Under the pieces are notes generated by a model that saw only the letters and a list, made by a program, of their open reading frames with translations, had not been told where the DNA came from and did no database searches. Made by a program: the position numbers and the translations under genes. A stretch of DNA of 64,000 bases from Chiayiivirga sp. (GTDB taxonomy: Bacteria; Pseudomonadota; Gammaproteobacteria; Xanthomonadales; Xanthomonadaceae), in assembly GCA_022647565.1 (NCBI GenBank), contig JALCLA010000001.1, positions 1,054,001-1,118,000 on the forward strand. Reading direction: 5' to 3'. Shown here in pieces: positions 50,302-60,109 of this stretch (within the stretch, counting starts at the first letter, position 1; the number at the start of each line of letters is the position of its first letter).

Positions 50302-50844
50302 CTATCCGGCCGAGGCCGGGCTGCCGTCCGGGTTGCGCTCGAGAAAATACAGTCCGGCGTAGAGCTTGGGGTCGATCGAGTAACCCTCGCGTCGCCGCGC
50401 GTCGAGCCAGCACGCCACCTCGGCGCGTGGAATCTCGTGCACGGTGATGTTCTCGCTCTCGTCGCCTCCGCCGGCATGCACGCGGCGCAGCCCGTGGGCG
50501 CGGACGAAGGCGATCATCTCGTTGCTCATGCCAGAGGACGAAGGCCCGGCCATCAGGTACTCGATGCGTTCCGCATGCCAGCCGGTTTCCTCCAGCAGTT
50601 CGCGTTGCGCGGCCTGTTCCACCGGCTCGTGTGCGCCGAGATCGCCCACGAGCCCGGCTGGCATCTCGATGCTGCGGCACTGGATCGGCACCCGGAACTG
50701 TTCCACGAACAGGACCCTGTCCTCGGGCGTGGTGGCCACCACGATCACGGCCGAACCGGCATTGGTGCGCTCGGCGTATTCCCAGCTGCCGCGCTGGTTG
50801 AGACGCAGGTAGCGGCCGTTGAAAAGGGTGCGGGTTTCGGTCAT
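50302..50844 (-). CDS. Nudix hydrolase, ADP-ribose pyrophosphatase-like
   Basis: 180 residues. The Nudix box is seen as GAHEPVEQAAQRELLEETGW near residue 72, preceded by EQFRVPIQCRSIEMPAGLV as in ADP-ribose pyrophosphatases. Likely cleaves ADP-ribose or similar nucleoside diphosphate derivatives; the exact substrate is not decided. Confidence 0.85.
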   Translation of the reverse strand: MTETRTLFNGRYLRLNQRGSWEYAERTNAGSAVIVVATTPEDRVLFVEQFRVPIQCRSIEMPAGLVGDLGAHEPVEQAAQRELLEETGWHAERIEYLMAGPSSSGMSNEMIAFVRAHGLRRVHAGGGDESENITVHEIPRAEVACWLDARRREGYSIDPKLYAGLYFLERNPDGSPASAG

Positions 50845-50949
50845 TGTGCGCGGCCTCGTGAGCCTCGGATGCTAGCCCGACCGACGCGCCCGCGGGAACC
50901 TTTCCGCCCCGCGCGGGTCGCAGGGCACTCTCCTTTGCAGGTTGTTTCG

Positions 50950-52344
50950 ATGAAGCGTCTGATCCTCTCCCTGGCCCTGTCGGCGATCGGCCCGGTGGCC
51001 GCCCAGGCTCCCGTCGCGACGCCTCCCGCATCCACCGATGTGGCGCGGCAGCTCGCGCAGCTCGAACTGCCCCTGGCGGTGGAGCAGGCGGCCCGCAGCC
51101 TGCACACCAAGGGGGATTTCGCGAACGAGACCCTGGCCTGGGCCCGGGCGGTGGAACTGCGCCCGCACCTGGGGCGCTACAAGCTGGAACTGGCCGCCGC
51201 CAACGCGCTGCAGGACAAGAAGCCCGAGGCCTACACCGCCTTGCTGGAGCTGCAGAAGCAGGGCTACGCCTTCGACCTGAAGGGCGACAAGCGTTTCGAA
51301 CGGGTTTCCAGCACTGAAGTGTGGGATTACATCGTCAAGGGCTTCGATTCCAATCGGGTGCCGTTTGGCAAGGGCAAGGTGTCGCATACCTTGCCCAGGC
51401 AGCACGAGCTGATCGAAAGCCTCGCCTGGGATCCGAGCCGAAAGCAGCTTCTGGTCGGCAGCGCGCGCGAGGGCAAGGTCTTCAAGGTGGGTGCGAACGG
51501 TGCGCTTGCACCCCTCGTCGCCGCCGATGCCGGGAACGGCATGTGGTCGGTATTCGACCTGGTCGTCGATGACAAGCGCGGCGTGCTCTGGGTCGCCTCG
51601 ACCGCGGTGCCGCATTTCCAGGGTTACAAGGCCGAAACCGATCTGGGCCGCGCCGGCGTCTTCAAGTTCGACCTCAAGACCGGCAAGTTCCTGAAGAAAT
51701 TCCTGTCGCCGTCGATCGCCGGACAGGCTTTCTTCCTGTCCACTCTCGCACTCGGCAAGGACGGCGAGGTGTACGCCGCCGATGGCGTCAACAATGCGGT
51801 CTACCAGGTCCGCGATGATCAGTTCCGGCGCCTGTTCCATGCGCCGCGCCTCAGCAGTATCCGTGGGCTGGCGGTGAGTGGCGATGGCCGCATCCTGTTC
51901 ATCGGAGATCACGAGCGTGGCCTGATCGGCTACGACCTCGCCGCCGGCAAGCCGTTCGACATCGCCGTGCCGAAGGAGCTGACCCTCGGCGGCATCGAAG
52001 GCATCGAGTGGCTGGACGGCGAGTTGGTGGCTATCCAGAGCGACATGAATCCGGCCCGCGTGATGCGGTTCAAGCTGGCGCCGGACAGCCAGTCAATCAC
52101 CAGCGTCCAGCCGTTGGCGGCGAACCAGCCGGAGCTCACCCTGCCGACGCTGGGTACGCTGGCCGGCAAGACCCTGTACTTCATCGCCAACAGCCAAAAA
52201 GGCAATTACGACCGCTTCGGGCTGGTGCGCGACGCTGCCAAGGTGGAAGGGACGCGGATCTACGCGCTCGACGCCGCCTACGCGCCCGTGGTGCCCAAGG
52301 CGCCACAGCCGACGTTGGTGCCAGCGGAAGGGTCGGGCGGCTAG
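50950..52344 (+). CDS. Exported protein with helical repeat and beta-propeller regions
   Basis: 464 residues with a signal peptide (MKRLILSLALSAIGPVAAQA). Residues 40-100 are helical and TPR-like (TLAWARAVELRPHLGRYKLELA). From about 150 on there are SMP-30/NHL-type blades (SLAWDPSRKQLLVGS, VFDLVVDDKRGVLWVAS, GLAVSGDGRILFIGD). Substrate and role unknown; SMP-30 propellers include lactonases. It converges with the exonuclease gene, the two overlapping by four bases at their ends. Confidence 0.7.
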   Translation: MKRLILSLALSAIGPVAAQAPVATPPASTDVARQLAQLELPLAVEQAARSLHTKGDFANETLAWARAVELRPHLGRYKLELAAANALQDKKPEAYTALLELQKQGYAFDLKGDKRFERVSSTEVWDYIVKGFDSNRVPFGKGKVSHTLPRQHELIESLAWDPSRKQLLVGSAREGKVFKVGANGALAPLVAADAGNGMWSVFDLVVDDKRGVLWVASTAVPHFQGYKAETDLGRAGVFKFDLKTGKFLKKFLSPSIAGQAFFLSTLALGKDGEVYAADGVNNAVYQVRDDQFRRLFHAPRLSSIRGLAVSGDGRILFIGDHERGLIGYDLAAGKPFDIAVPKELTLGGIEGIEWLDGELVAIQSDMNPARVMRFKLAPDSQSITSVQPLAANQPELTLPTLGTLAGKTLYFIANSQKGNYDRFGLVRDAAKVEGTRIYALDAAYAPVVPKAPQPTLVPAEGSGG

Positions 52345-53237
52345 CTGTCGCCCAGTTGCGCCAGGGCCCGGCGCCGTGTGATCGGGCCGGCGCGAAGTCG
52401 TTCGAGCAGGGCTTCCAGGGCGATACGGTCGCCCGGGCCACGCGCGGCATCGCCGAGCTGCGGCGGTAGCGGGGCATCCAGCGCGATCGTGGCGAGGCGG
52501 CGTGACAGCAAGGCCTGCTCGCGATGTTCGCGCAGCCGCGCTGCATGCTGTGCGGCGCCACGCAACCGCAGGTAGGGGATCTCGTCGACGCGCGCCAGAA
52601 TCGCGTCGAGACTGCCGAAATGCTCGAGCAGTGCGGCGGCGGTCTTGGCGCCGATGCCCGGAACCCCGGGAATGTTGTCCACCGCATCGCCACTCAGGCC
52701 AAGGTAATCCGCGAGCTGGTGCGCCTCCACCCCGTGGCGCGCCTTGACCCCGTCCGCCCCCCAGCGCTGCTGGCGCGCGTAGTCCCATTGCACGTCGCCG
52801 GCCTGCAGCAGCTGCGAGAGGTCCTTGTCGGCCGAGACAATCACGCCCCGGAAGCCATGCGCGCGCTGTCTTGCCAGCAGGCTGCCGATCAGATCGTCGG
52901 CTTCGAAGCGCGTATCCGACATCACCGCCAGGCCAAGCGCGCGCGCTATCTCCTGGCAGAGCCCGAACTGGTGTTTCAGCTCGGCCGGCGCGGGGTCGCG
53001 GTTGGCCTTGTAAGCCGGATAGATCTCGTTGCGGAACGAGGAATCGAGTGATTCGTCGAACGCGACGGCCAGATGCCGCGGTTGCTCGCGCTCGATCAGC
53101 TCCAGCAGGAAGCGTGCGAAGCCATGCACCGCGTTGACCGCTTGCCCATCGGCATCGTGGAACTCGTCCGGCATCGAGTGCCAGGCGCGGAAGACGTAGA
53201 GGCTGGCGTCGACCAGGTAGAGCTTGGCCACGCTCAA
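52341..53237 (-). CDS. 5'-3' exonuclease / flap endonuclease (Pol I N-domain-like)
   Basis: 298 residues. LYLVDASLYVFRAWH, VAFDESLDSSFRNEIYPAYKANR, FEADDLIGSLL, VSADKDLSQLL and the helix-hairpin-helix GVPGIGAKTAAALLEHFG carry the acidic metal ligands of the family. A stand-alone version of the Pol I 5'-nuclease domain, as in ExoIX (Xni). The start TTG overlaps the stop of the upstream nitroreductase (TTGA); a GTG two codons later is possible. Confidence 0.9.
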   Translation of the reverse strand: MSVAKLYLVDASLYVFRAWHSMPDEFHDADGQAVNAVHGFARFLLELIEREQPRHLAVAFDESLDSSFRNEIYPAYKANRDPAPAELKHQFGLCQEIARALGLAVMSDTRFEADDLIGSLLARQRAHGFRGVIVSADKDLSQLLQAGDVQWDYARQQRWGADGVKARHGVEAHQLADYLGLSGDAVDNIPGVPGIGAKTAAALLEHFGSLDAILARVDEIPYLRLRGAAQHAARLREHREQALLSRRLATIALDAPLPPQLGDAARGPGDRIALEALLERLRAGPITRRRALAQLGDS

Positions 53238-53812
53238 CCCACCCAGTCCACCATGCGCTGAATCGGGTCGGGGCGCGGACGCTCCGGTGCGGCTTCACGC
53301 GCGGTGCCGATGTGGATGAACCCGATGATGCGTTCGTCCTCACCCAGGCCCAGGCTCTGGGTGATCTGCGGGTCGTACGCTGCCCAGCCGGTCAGCCATT
53401 GTGCTCCGAACCCCAGCGCCTGGGCGGCCTGCAGCAGCGAAAAGCAGACACAGCCTGCGGAAAGCAGTTGTTCCTGCTCCGGTACCTTGTGCCCAGGCGT
53501 CAGGCAGGCAACCACCGTGATCACCAGTGGCGCGAAGTTGAACCGCTCGCGGTCCTTGTCGATCACGGCCTGAGGGGCGCCGGGGTCGCGCTCGCGCTGG
53601 CGGATTGCGAGCTGCTCGCCGAGTCGGGCCCGTGCCGGGCCATGGATGCGTATGAAGCGCCAGGGAGTCAACTTGCCGTGATCTGGAACATGGACCGCGG
53701 CCGCCAGCAGGGCGGCGAGTTGGTCCCGGTCCGGGCCGGGTTCGGCCAGCAAGCGGGAGGGCGTGGAATGGCGCGAGAACAGGGGCGCGAGCAAGGTCAT
53801 GGGCGACGTCAT
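53234..53812 (-). CDS. Nitroreductase-family FMN protein
   Basis: 192 residues, YdjA-like: HSTPSRLLAEPGPDRDQL for FMN binding, PDHGKLTPWRFIRIHG, QAAQALGFGAQWLTGWAAYD, EDERIIGFIHIGTA. Reduces nitro compounds or quinones with NAD(P)H. Its stop overlaps the exonuclease start. Confidence 0.88.
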   Translation of the reverse strand: MTSPMTLLAPLFSRHSTPSRLLAEPGPDRDQLAALLAAAVHVPDHGKLTPWRFIRIHGPARARLGEQLAIRQRERDPGAPQAVIDKDRERFNFAPLVITVVACLTPGHKVPEQEQLLSAGCVCFSLLQAAQALGFGAQWLTGWAAYDPQITQSLGLGEDERIIGFIHIGTAREAAPERPRPDPIQRMVDWVG

Positions 53813-54000
53813 GGTGGCAGTCTAGCAGCGCGATTTCGCCGTTCCGGTCGCCTCGCCGACGCGGTTGCCGGTGCGATGAAGCCCGGATTTTTCCGGATGG
53901 CCGGTGCCATGTGACGTTTTTTCGCGACTAGAATCACTGTTGTGGGTCATTTCCTGCCCTAGCATGTCACTTGTAACAAACTGATACGGTATCGCGCACG

Positions 54001-56448
54001 ATGGATCCCCAGCCCACCTCGAACAATGTCGTCGCGCTGAAGGCGGCGCCGCGCCACGCGGAGCTGATGCTGGCCACGCGCGCGGCGGCCCTGCAGGCAC
54101 TCGCGCCGATTGCCGGCACCGTGCTGGCGGGCGCTGACGACGCCCTGTTCGATCTGGTGCAGAAGTCCTACAGCGCCTTCGAGCAACAGCAATTCTTCGA
54201 GGCGATGCGCGAGTTGCGTCGCCATCGCAATGCCATCGAGCAGCGTTATCGGGAGCACTTCATCGCGGCCTTCGCCGGGCTGGAGAAGCGCAAGCCGGTG
54301 CTGGCGCAGTACGCGCAGCCGGGCGATACCTCGAACGAACTCAGCCTGCTCGACGAGGACGAGCTGGAAGAACAGCTCGCCTCCGAACAGGTTGCGCAGG
54401 CGGTGGAGCGCAAGCACGGCCCGGTACTCGGGCAGCTCGATTCCCAGCTGGGGCAGCTGGCCGGTGGCGTGGTGCTGAACGGCATGCTGAACCCGGTGGG
54501 GCCGGGCCACATGGCGGCGTCGATGCGAGCCGGCCTGCGTGGATGCGACCTCGCGCCCTCGGCCCGCCTGGTCCTGTTCAAGCTGTACGAACAGGCCTTG
54601 CTGCCGATGCTGGGAGGCTTCTACGCCGAGTTGTCGCAGCGCCTGACGGCTTCGGGGATCGTGGCCGTGGTCTCCAGGGCCGCGCCGGCCGTGCCTGCGC
54701 CCTCGCCGGAAGCGACCGCTACCCGCAGCGTGCCGCGCAAGGAAGAACCCAATGCGCGCGACGACCTGTTCGCCGCCTTGCACGGGCTGCTCGAGGACTA
54801 CCGCGCCGCACAGCGCGCGGCCGGCTACGAAGGAAGTTCGGCCCAGGCCAGCGTGCCGCCCCTGGCATCGTCGGAAGCCCTGTCGATGCTGACCGCGCTG
54901 CAACGTGACCTGCCGGCCTCGGTGCACGCCGCGGCGGCCGATCCCAAGCAATCCCTGTCGACCCAGATCAAGCTCGAACTGCAGGCGCACGCGGTACGCA
55001 ACGGCGTCGGCCTGCCCGGTGCACCGCTGGCACCGGCCGAAGAAGATGCCGTGGACCTCGTCGGCATGTTGTTCGAAGTGCTGCTGAACGAACGCAAGTT
55101 CCAGGACCAGGTGCGTGGCACCTTCACCCAGTTGATCCTGCCCTTCGTGAAGGTGGCGATGCTCGATCGCCGCATGTTCATGAACAAGGCGCATCCCGCA
55201 CGCCGCATGCTCAACGCCGTGGCCGAGGCTTGCGACGGCAACACCGGCGAGACTGCGCTGGAGCGCGAACTGCTGGAGCGCGTGCAGCAACTGGTGGGTC
55301 GACTGGTGGCGGAGTTCAACGAGGACCTCGCGATCTTCGAAACCCTGCAGGAAGAGTTCAACGGTTTCCTCGAACAGCATCGCAAGCGCGTGGAGCTGGC
55401 CGAACGCCGTGCCGCCGAGGCGCAGCGCGGACGCGAGCGGCTGGAACATGCGCGCGCCGTGGCCTCGATGGAGCTGGCCATGCTGATGGGTGCGCGCGAA
55501 GCGCCCTCCGCGATTTCGGATCTTCTGCGGCGCTACTGGACGCATCACCTTGCGCTCGTGATCCTGCGTGACGGAACCGAATCCGAACGCTTCGCGCAGG
55601 CGCGCCGCAGCGGCGAGGATCTGTGGCAGGTCATGCTGGAATGCGAGTCGGGGCAGCCGCGTCGCGCCGACCTGGCGCCGCTGCTGGAGCCGGTCCTGGC
55701 CAGTTCCGGCGTCACTGGCCCCGCGGCCAGCGCGACCATCCACACGGTCGAGGCCCTGCTCGATGCGATGCGCTACGGCAATCACGGGGAGGTGGCATCG
55801 GCGACCCTGCCGCCGGGGACAGGTTCGCAGGACGAGGGCGACGCGCGCATCGCCGCGGCGGCGGAGGCCTTCGCGCGCCCGGGGTCGGGTGCGAACAACG
55901 TGGTGCCGCTGCGCACCGACGGAAATGCCACGCTGCCGGCGTCGGAAGCCGCGGTCGAGATGCCAGCCAGGCCGGTGGTGACCGAACGTGGCACCACGGC
56001 CCACTTCGCCGCCTTCTGGGATGACGGCAACGCCGCGCCGGACGGCGCGGCCGCCGCTAGCGAAACGTCCGAGTCGAATGCTTCTTCTTCGGCGCCTGTT
56101 GCAGCGGAGGCTCCGGTGACTCCTCCGGCACCAGCCTGCGACCCGGCCGACCTGGAGCGGATCCGCAAGCTTGAAGTCGGGCACTGGCTGGAGTTGATCG
56201 GCGAGGACGGGCAGCCGCAGCCGGCGAAGCTGTCGTGGGTCAGCCCGATCTCCAATCGCCTGCTGTTCGTGAATCGCCGCGGCATGCGCGTGTGTGCGCT
56301 CACCGCCGAAGAACTGGCGGTGATGCTGGGCGAGGGCAAGGTCAGCCTGCGCGAGATCGACACGGCCTTCGAGCGCGCCATGAGCCAGGTGCTCGGCAAG
56401 CTGCGCGACAACCAGGGCCAAGGCGCCGGCCCGCACCTCGACGTCTGA
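54001..56448 (+). CDS. DUF1631-family protein
   Basis: 815 residues. The DUF1631 landmarks are LVQKSYSAFEQQQFFEAMRELRR split near residue 55, ANQVVALLFEVLL-like DLVGMLFEVLLNERKF near residue 350, KVAMLDRRMFMNKAHPARRMLN and a coiled coil around 450-490. A C-terminal part (about 720-800, VGHWLELIGEDGQPQPAKLSW, NRLLFVNRRGMRV) looks like a PilZ-type beta barrel, which could bind cyclic di-GMP; that is inference. A GC-poor leader precedes it at 53.9-54.0 kb. Confidence 0.8.
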   Translation: MDPQPTSNNVVALKAAPRHAELMLATRAAALQALAPIAGTVLAGADDALFDLVQKSYSAFEQQQFFEAMRELRRHRNAIEQRYREHFIAAFAGLEKRKPVLAQYAQPGDTSNELSLLDEDELEEQLASEQVAQAVERKHGPVLGQLDSQLGQLAGGVVLNGMLNPVGPGHMAASMRAGLRGCDLAPSARLVLFKLYEQALLPMLGGFYAELSQRLTASGIVAVVSRAAPAVPAPSPEATATRSVPRKEEPNARDDLFAALHGLLEDYRAAQRAAGYEGSSAQASVPPLASSEALSMLTALQRDLPASVHAAAADPKQSLSTQIKLELQAHAVRNGVGLPGAPLAPAEEDAVDLVGMLFEVLLNERKFQDQVRGTFTQLILPFVKVAMLDRRMFMNKAHPARRMLNAVAEACDGNTGETALERELLERVQQLVGRLVAEFNEDLAIFETLQEEFNGFLEQHRKRVELAERRAAEAQRGRERLEHARAVASMELAMLMGAREAPSAISDLLRRYWTHHLALVILRDGTESERFAQARRSGEDLWQVMLECESGQPRRADLAPLLEPVLASSGVTGPAASATIHTVEALLDAMRYGNHGEVASATLPPGTGSQDEGDARIAAAAEAFARPGSGANNVVPLRTDGNATLPASEAAVEMPARPVVTERGTTAHFAAFWDDGNAAPDGAAAASETSESNASSSAPVAAEAPVTPPAPACDPADLERIRKLEVGHWLELIGEDGQPQPAKLSWVSPISNRLLFVNRRGMRVCALTAEELAVMLGEGKVSLREIDTAFERAMSQVLGKLRDNQGQGAGPHLDV

Positions 56449-56544
56449 TCGTCGCAGCGGCTGCGGCCGCGATCGCAACGCCTGCCCATCGTGGTTGCGA
56501 TGGGTTAGCATCGCCCCGGGGAACAATCAGACCTTGGGGGTCCT

Positions 56545-57678
56545 ATGCCGGTCACGGTGGTCGCCATCCGCGAGCGCGCGCCGAACGAGCGTCGCGTTGC
56601 GTTGTCGCCGGAAGTCGCCAAGAAGCTCAAGGGCTTGGGCGCATCCGTATTGATCGAATCGGGCGCCGGAGGCGGTGCCAACCTGCCGGATTCGGCCTAT
56701 CCCGGCGCGGAAGCCACGGCGCAGGCGCGCGATGCGCTGGCTCGCGCCGACGTGCTGCTCAAGGTGCAGCCGCCCACGCTGGAGGAAATCGCGGCGCTGC
56801 GGGAAGGCAGCGTGCTGATCTCCTACCTGCAACCGCACGCCGACCCGGAGCGCACCCGCGCGCTGCGTGATCGCAAGATCACCTCGTTCGCGATGGAGTT
56901 GTTGCCGCGCACCACGCGCGCCCAGGCCATGGACGTGCTCAGTTCGCAGGCCGGCATGGCCGGTTACAAGGCGGTGCTGATCGCGGCGCAAGTCAGCGGC
57001 AAGTTCTTCCCGATGCTCACCACCGCGGCCGGCACGATCCGGCCTTCGAAGGTGCTGATCGTCGGTGCCGGCGTGGCGGGCTTGCAGGCCATCGCCACGG
57101 CGCGGCGACTGGGTGCACAGGTCGAAGGCTTCGATGTGCGGCCCGAAACCAAGGAACAGATCGAATCCCTCGGCGCGAAATTCCTTGATCTCGGCGTCAG
57201 CGCCGCCGGCAGCGGCGGCTATGCGCGCGAGCTCACCGCCGAGGAGCGCGCCGAACAGCAGAAGCGTTTGGCCGAGCATCTCAAGAATGTCGATGTGATC
57301 GTCACCACGGCGGCGGTGCCGGGGCGCAAGGCGCCGCGCATCATCACCGCCGCGATGGTGGAGGGCATGAAGCCCGGCAGCGTCATCGTCGATCTCGCGG
57401 CCGAAACCGGCGGCAATGTCGAACTCACCCGACCCGGGGAAACGTATGTGCACAACGACGTCACCCTCGTCGGGCCCGTCAATCTGCCCTCGATGGGCGC
57501 GATCCATGCCAGCGAGATGTACGCGCGCAACCTCTACAACTTCCTCGCGCTCTCGCTCAAGGATGGCGCGCTGAACCTGGACTGGAGCGACGAACTGATC
57601 GCACAGACCTGCCTCACTCACGCGGGTGAAATAAAACACGAAGCGACCAGGAAACTGGTGGAAGGGGGGGCGGCGTAA
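56545..57678 (+). CDS. pntAA: NAD(P) transhydrogenase subunit alpha, part 1
   Basis: 377 residues: the NAD(H)-binding domain dI. ERAPNERRVALSPEVAKKL, MDVLSSQAGMAGYKAVL, VLIVGAGVAGLQAIATARRLGA (Rossmann) and FLDLGVSAAGSGGYARELT. Proton-translocating exchange of hydride between NADH and NADP+. The last base of its stop is the first base of the next start. Confidence 0.95.
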   Translation: MPVTVVAIRERAPNERRVALSPEVAKKLKGLGASVLIESGAGGGANLPDSAYPGAEATAQARDALARADVLLKVQPPTLEEIAALREGSVLISYLQPHADPERTRALRDRKITSFAMELLPRTTRAQAMDVLSSQAGMAGYKAVLIAAQVSGKFFPMLTTAAGTIRPSKVLIVGAGVAGLQAIATARRLGAQVEGFDVRPETKEQIESLGAKFLDLGVSAAGSGGYARELTAEERAEQQKRLAEHLKNVDVIVTTAAVPGRKAPRIITAAMVEGMKPGSVIVDLAAETGGNVELTRPGETYVHNDVTLVGPVNLPSMGAIHASEMYARNLYNFLALSLKDGALNLDWSDELIAQTCLTHAGEIKHEATRKLVEGGAA

Positions 57679-57977
57679 TGGACGGTTTCCTGGCGCTGTA
57701 CATTTTCATGCTCGCGGCCTTCACCGGCCACGAGATCATCTCGCGCGTGCCGGTGATCCTGCACACGCCGCTGATGTCGGGTTCGAATTTCGTGCACGGG
57801 ATCGTGGTAGTCGGCGGCATGGTGGCGCTGGCCCACGCCGACACCAACCTTGAACGCGCGATCGGCTTCCTCGCGGTGCTGCTGGGGGCGGGCAACGCGG
57901 TCGGCGGTTACGTGGTGACCGAACGCATGCTCGACATGTTCAAGCCCAGCGGGAAGAAGACCGAGGGAGGCAAGTGA
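57678..57977 (+). CDS. pntAB: NAD(P) transhydrogenase subunit alpha, part 2
   Basis: 99 residues with three membrane segments (FLALYIFMLAAFTGHEIISRVP, then NFVHGIVVVGGMVALAHA and AIGFLAVLLGAGNAVGGYVV split across the membrane). It is the small membrane part that in enterics is fused to part 1. It overlaps pntAA by one base and pntB by one base. Confidence 0.95.
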   Translation: MDGFLALYIFMLAAFTGHEIISRVPVILHTPLMSGSNFVHGIVVVGGMVALAHADTNLERAIGFLAVLLGAGNAVGGYVVTERMLDMFKPSGKKTEGGK

Positions 57978-59434
57978 TGAACACCGACCTCCTGCTCGAC
58001 CTTCTCGCCAAGGCCAGCTACCTGCTGGCGGCAGCGCTGTTCATCCTCGGCCTCAAGCGCATGTCCTCGCCGGTCACGGCGCGCAAGGGCATCGTGCAGG
58101 CCGGCTGGGGCATGGTGCTGGCCACGGCCATCACCTTCGTCGCGCCGTCCACCTGGGGTGCGCACGGCATCGACCAGGTCAACCTCGGCCTGATGGTGCT
58201 GGCCATCGTCTTGTCGGCGGCGTTCTGGTTCTGGGGCAAGAAGGTGCCCATCACCGACATGCCGCAGATGGTGGCGATCTTCAACGGCATGGGCGGTGGC
58301 TCGGCCGCGGCCATCGGTGGTGTGGCGCTGCTCAATGCCGCTACGTACACCGGCGCCTGCGACGCGGCGGCGCTTGCGGCGCACAGCTGCCTCGACCGCA
58401 CCTCGATGATCCTGGGCGTGATCGGCGCGCTGATCGGTGCGATCTCGTTCTCGGGTTCCGTCATCGCCTGGGCCAAGCTTGACGGGCGCATGGACAAGCG
58501 CTTCACCTTCGGCGGCCAGCAGTTCGTCAACCTCGCGTTCTTCCTCGCCACGGTCGCGCTCGGCGCGTGGCTGGTGTTCGACCTGCGGATCGATGTGGTG
58601 ATCGGATTTTTCGTGTTGGCGCTGCTGGTGGGCGTGCTGATGACCCTGCCGATCGGCGGTGCCGACATGCCGGTGGTGATCTCGCTCTACAATGCGCTCA
58701 CCGGGCTTGCGGTGGCGTTCGAAGGCTATGTGCTGGGCAACGAGGCGCTGATCATCGCCGGTACCGTGGTCGGCGCGGCCGGCATGTTGCTGACCCAGTT
58801 GATGGCGAAGGCGATGAATCGCCCGATCACGAACGTGTTGTTCTCCAACTTCGGCGGCGGCGGCAGCGGCGAGGCGATCACGGGCGAGATGAAGCCGGTG
58901 GAGGCGCCGGATGCGGCCGCGATGCTGTATCTGGCCGACCGCATCATCGTGGTGCCCGGCTACGGCATGGCCGTGGCACAGGCACAGCACAAGATGTGGG
59001 AGCTGTGCAAACAACTGATCGCGCGCGAGAAGGACGTGAAGTTCGCGATCCATCCGGTCGCAGGCCGTATGCCCGGTCACATGAACGTGCTGCTGGCCGA
59101 AGCCGGCGTGCCCTACGACCTGATCGCCGACATGGACGACGTCAACCCCGAGTTCAAGACCTGCGATGTCGCCATCGTCATCGGCGCCAACGACGTGGTG
59201 AACCCGGTGGCCAAGACCGACAAGTCCAGCCCGATCTACGGCATGCCGATCCTGGACGTGATCGACGCCAAACAGGTGATCGTGATCAAGCGCGGCAAGG
59301 GCACGGGCTTCGCCGGCATCGAGAACGCCCTGTTCTACGCCCCCAACACCCGCATGCTGTACGCCGATGGTCAGGAAGCCGCCAGCCGCATGCTGGCCGA
59401 ACTCAAGGGCCTGGACGGGGGCGGCGGGCACTGA
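57977..59434 (+). CDS. pntB: NAD(P) transhydrogenase subunit beta
   Basis: 485 residues from ATG 57977. Membrane domain of about nine segments (to about residue 265), then the NADP(H)-binding dIII with IIVVPGYGMAVAQAQHKMWE, HPVAGRMPGHMNVLLAEA and VIVIKRGKGTGFAGIENALF. Completes the transhydrogenase. Confidence 0.97.
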   Translation: MNTDLLLDLLAKASYLLAAALFILGLKRMSSPVTARKGIVQAGWGMVLATAITFVAPSTWGAHGIDQVNLGLMVLAIVLSAAFWFWGKKVPITDMPQMVAIFNGMGGGSAAAIGGVALLNAATYTGACDAAALAAHSCLDRTSMILGVIGALIGAISFSGSVIAWAKLDGRMDKRFTFGGQQFVNLAFFLATVALGAWLVFDLRIDVVIGFFVLALLVGVLMTLPIGGADMPVVISLYNALTGLAVAFEGYVLGNEALIIAGTVVGAAGMLLTQLMAKAMNRPITNVLFSNFGGGGSGEAITGEMKPVEAPDAAAMLYLADRIIVVPGYGMAVAQAQHKMWELCKQLIAREKDVKFAIHPVAGRMPGHMNVLLAEAGVPYDLIADMDDVNPEFKTCDVAIVIGANDVVNPVAKTDKSSPIYGMPILDVIDAKQVIVIKRGKGTGFAGIENALFYAPNTRMLYADGQEAASRMLAELKGLDGGGGH

Positions 59435-59448
59435 GCCATCACGGTCTC

Positions 59449-59474
59449 GGCACGGCGCTTCGCTGCGCCGTGCC
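59449..59474. terminator. Bidirectional hairpin after pntB
   Basis: GGCACGGCGC and GCGCCGTGCC (perfect 10-bp arms) around a six-base loop, between pntB and the convergent membrane-protein gene. Confidence 0.65.
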
Positions 59475-59480
59475 GGTTCG

Positions 59481-60047
59481 TCAGGACTGTTGCGATGGTG
59501 CTGTCTTGAGAATGCGGTGCGCCCGTACCAGTGCCTCGATCACGAAGTACGGCACCCACACCACGGCAAACGTCCAGGCGGGTGTCTTGCAGTGCCGTTC
59601 GCCCGCGGCATCGAGGGTGCAGTCGCCCGAAGCCATCGCGATCAGGATCAGGTAGGCGAAGAACGCCGGCACCCACACCATGATCGCGATCGGCATGCCG
59701 TCGTTGAGCAACCATTGGCGATGCGGTGCTCCCAGCCACCGCAGGCCGGCCGGTGGAGCGAGCCGCACCCACAGCAGCCAGATCGCCGCCAGCCACAGCC
59801 AGGGCAATCCGCTGCCTCGCCCGCCCAGCCACGACAATCCGATGAACGCCAGTGCGACGGCGGCGAACCAGGCATTGCGCCATGATGCGCGGGCGATCCC
59901 GTTGCCCATCGTCGCCAGCACCAGCGCGAACACCAGCATCGACTCGAACAGGACCGGCCAGAGCAGCAGGGCCGACAGGGTTTCGTGTTCGAAGTACCCG
60001 CGCATCAGGAACACGGCGAGGAAGATCGCGGCCGAGAGCAGGTCCAT
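59481..60047 (-). CDS. Integral membrane protein of unknown function
   Basis: 188 residues with five to six hydrophobic segments, Trp-rich (GLPWLWLAAIWLLWVRLAPP), and a Cys pair in the loop between the last two segments. No family recognised. It is 62 bp downstream of another membrane-protein gene on the same strand. Confidence 0.7.
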   Translation of the reverse strand: MDLLSAAIFLAVFLMRGYFEHETLSALLLWPVLFESMLVFALVLATMGNGIARASWRNAWFAAVALAFIGLSWLGGRGSGLPWLWLAAIWLLWVRLAPPAGLRWLGAPHRQWLLNDGMPIAIMVWVPAFFAYLILIAMASGDCTLDAAGERHCKTPAWTFAVVWVPYFVIEALVRAHRILKTAPSQQS

Positions 60048-60109
60048 CTAGGCGTGGCGCAGCAGGGTCACGAGGGTCATGCGTGGGCCTCGATCCGATG
60101 TGTCCTGGC

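Noticed and set aside
53850..54000. A strong promoter or riboswitch in the AT-richer leader of the DUF1631 gene
   Set aside because: TTGTAA and a TATC-like element are seen but the spacing is only 13 bases, and no riboswitch consensus can be recognised.
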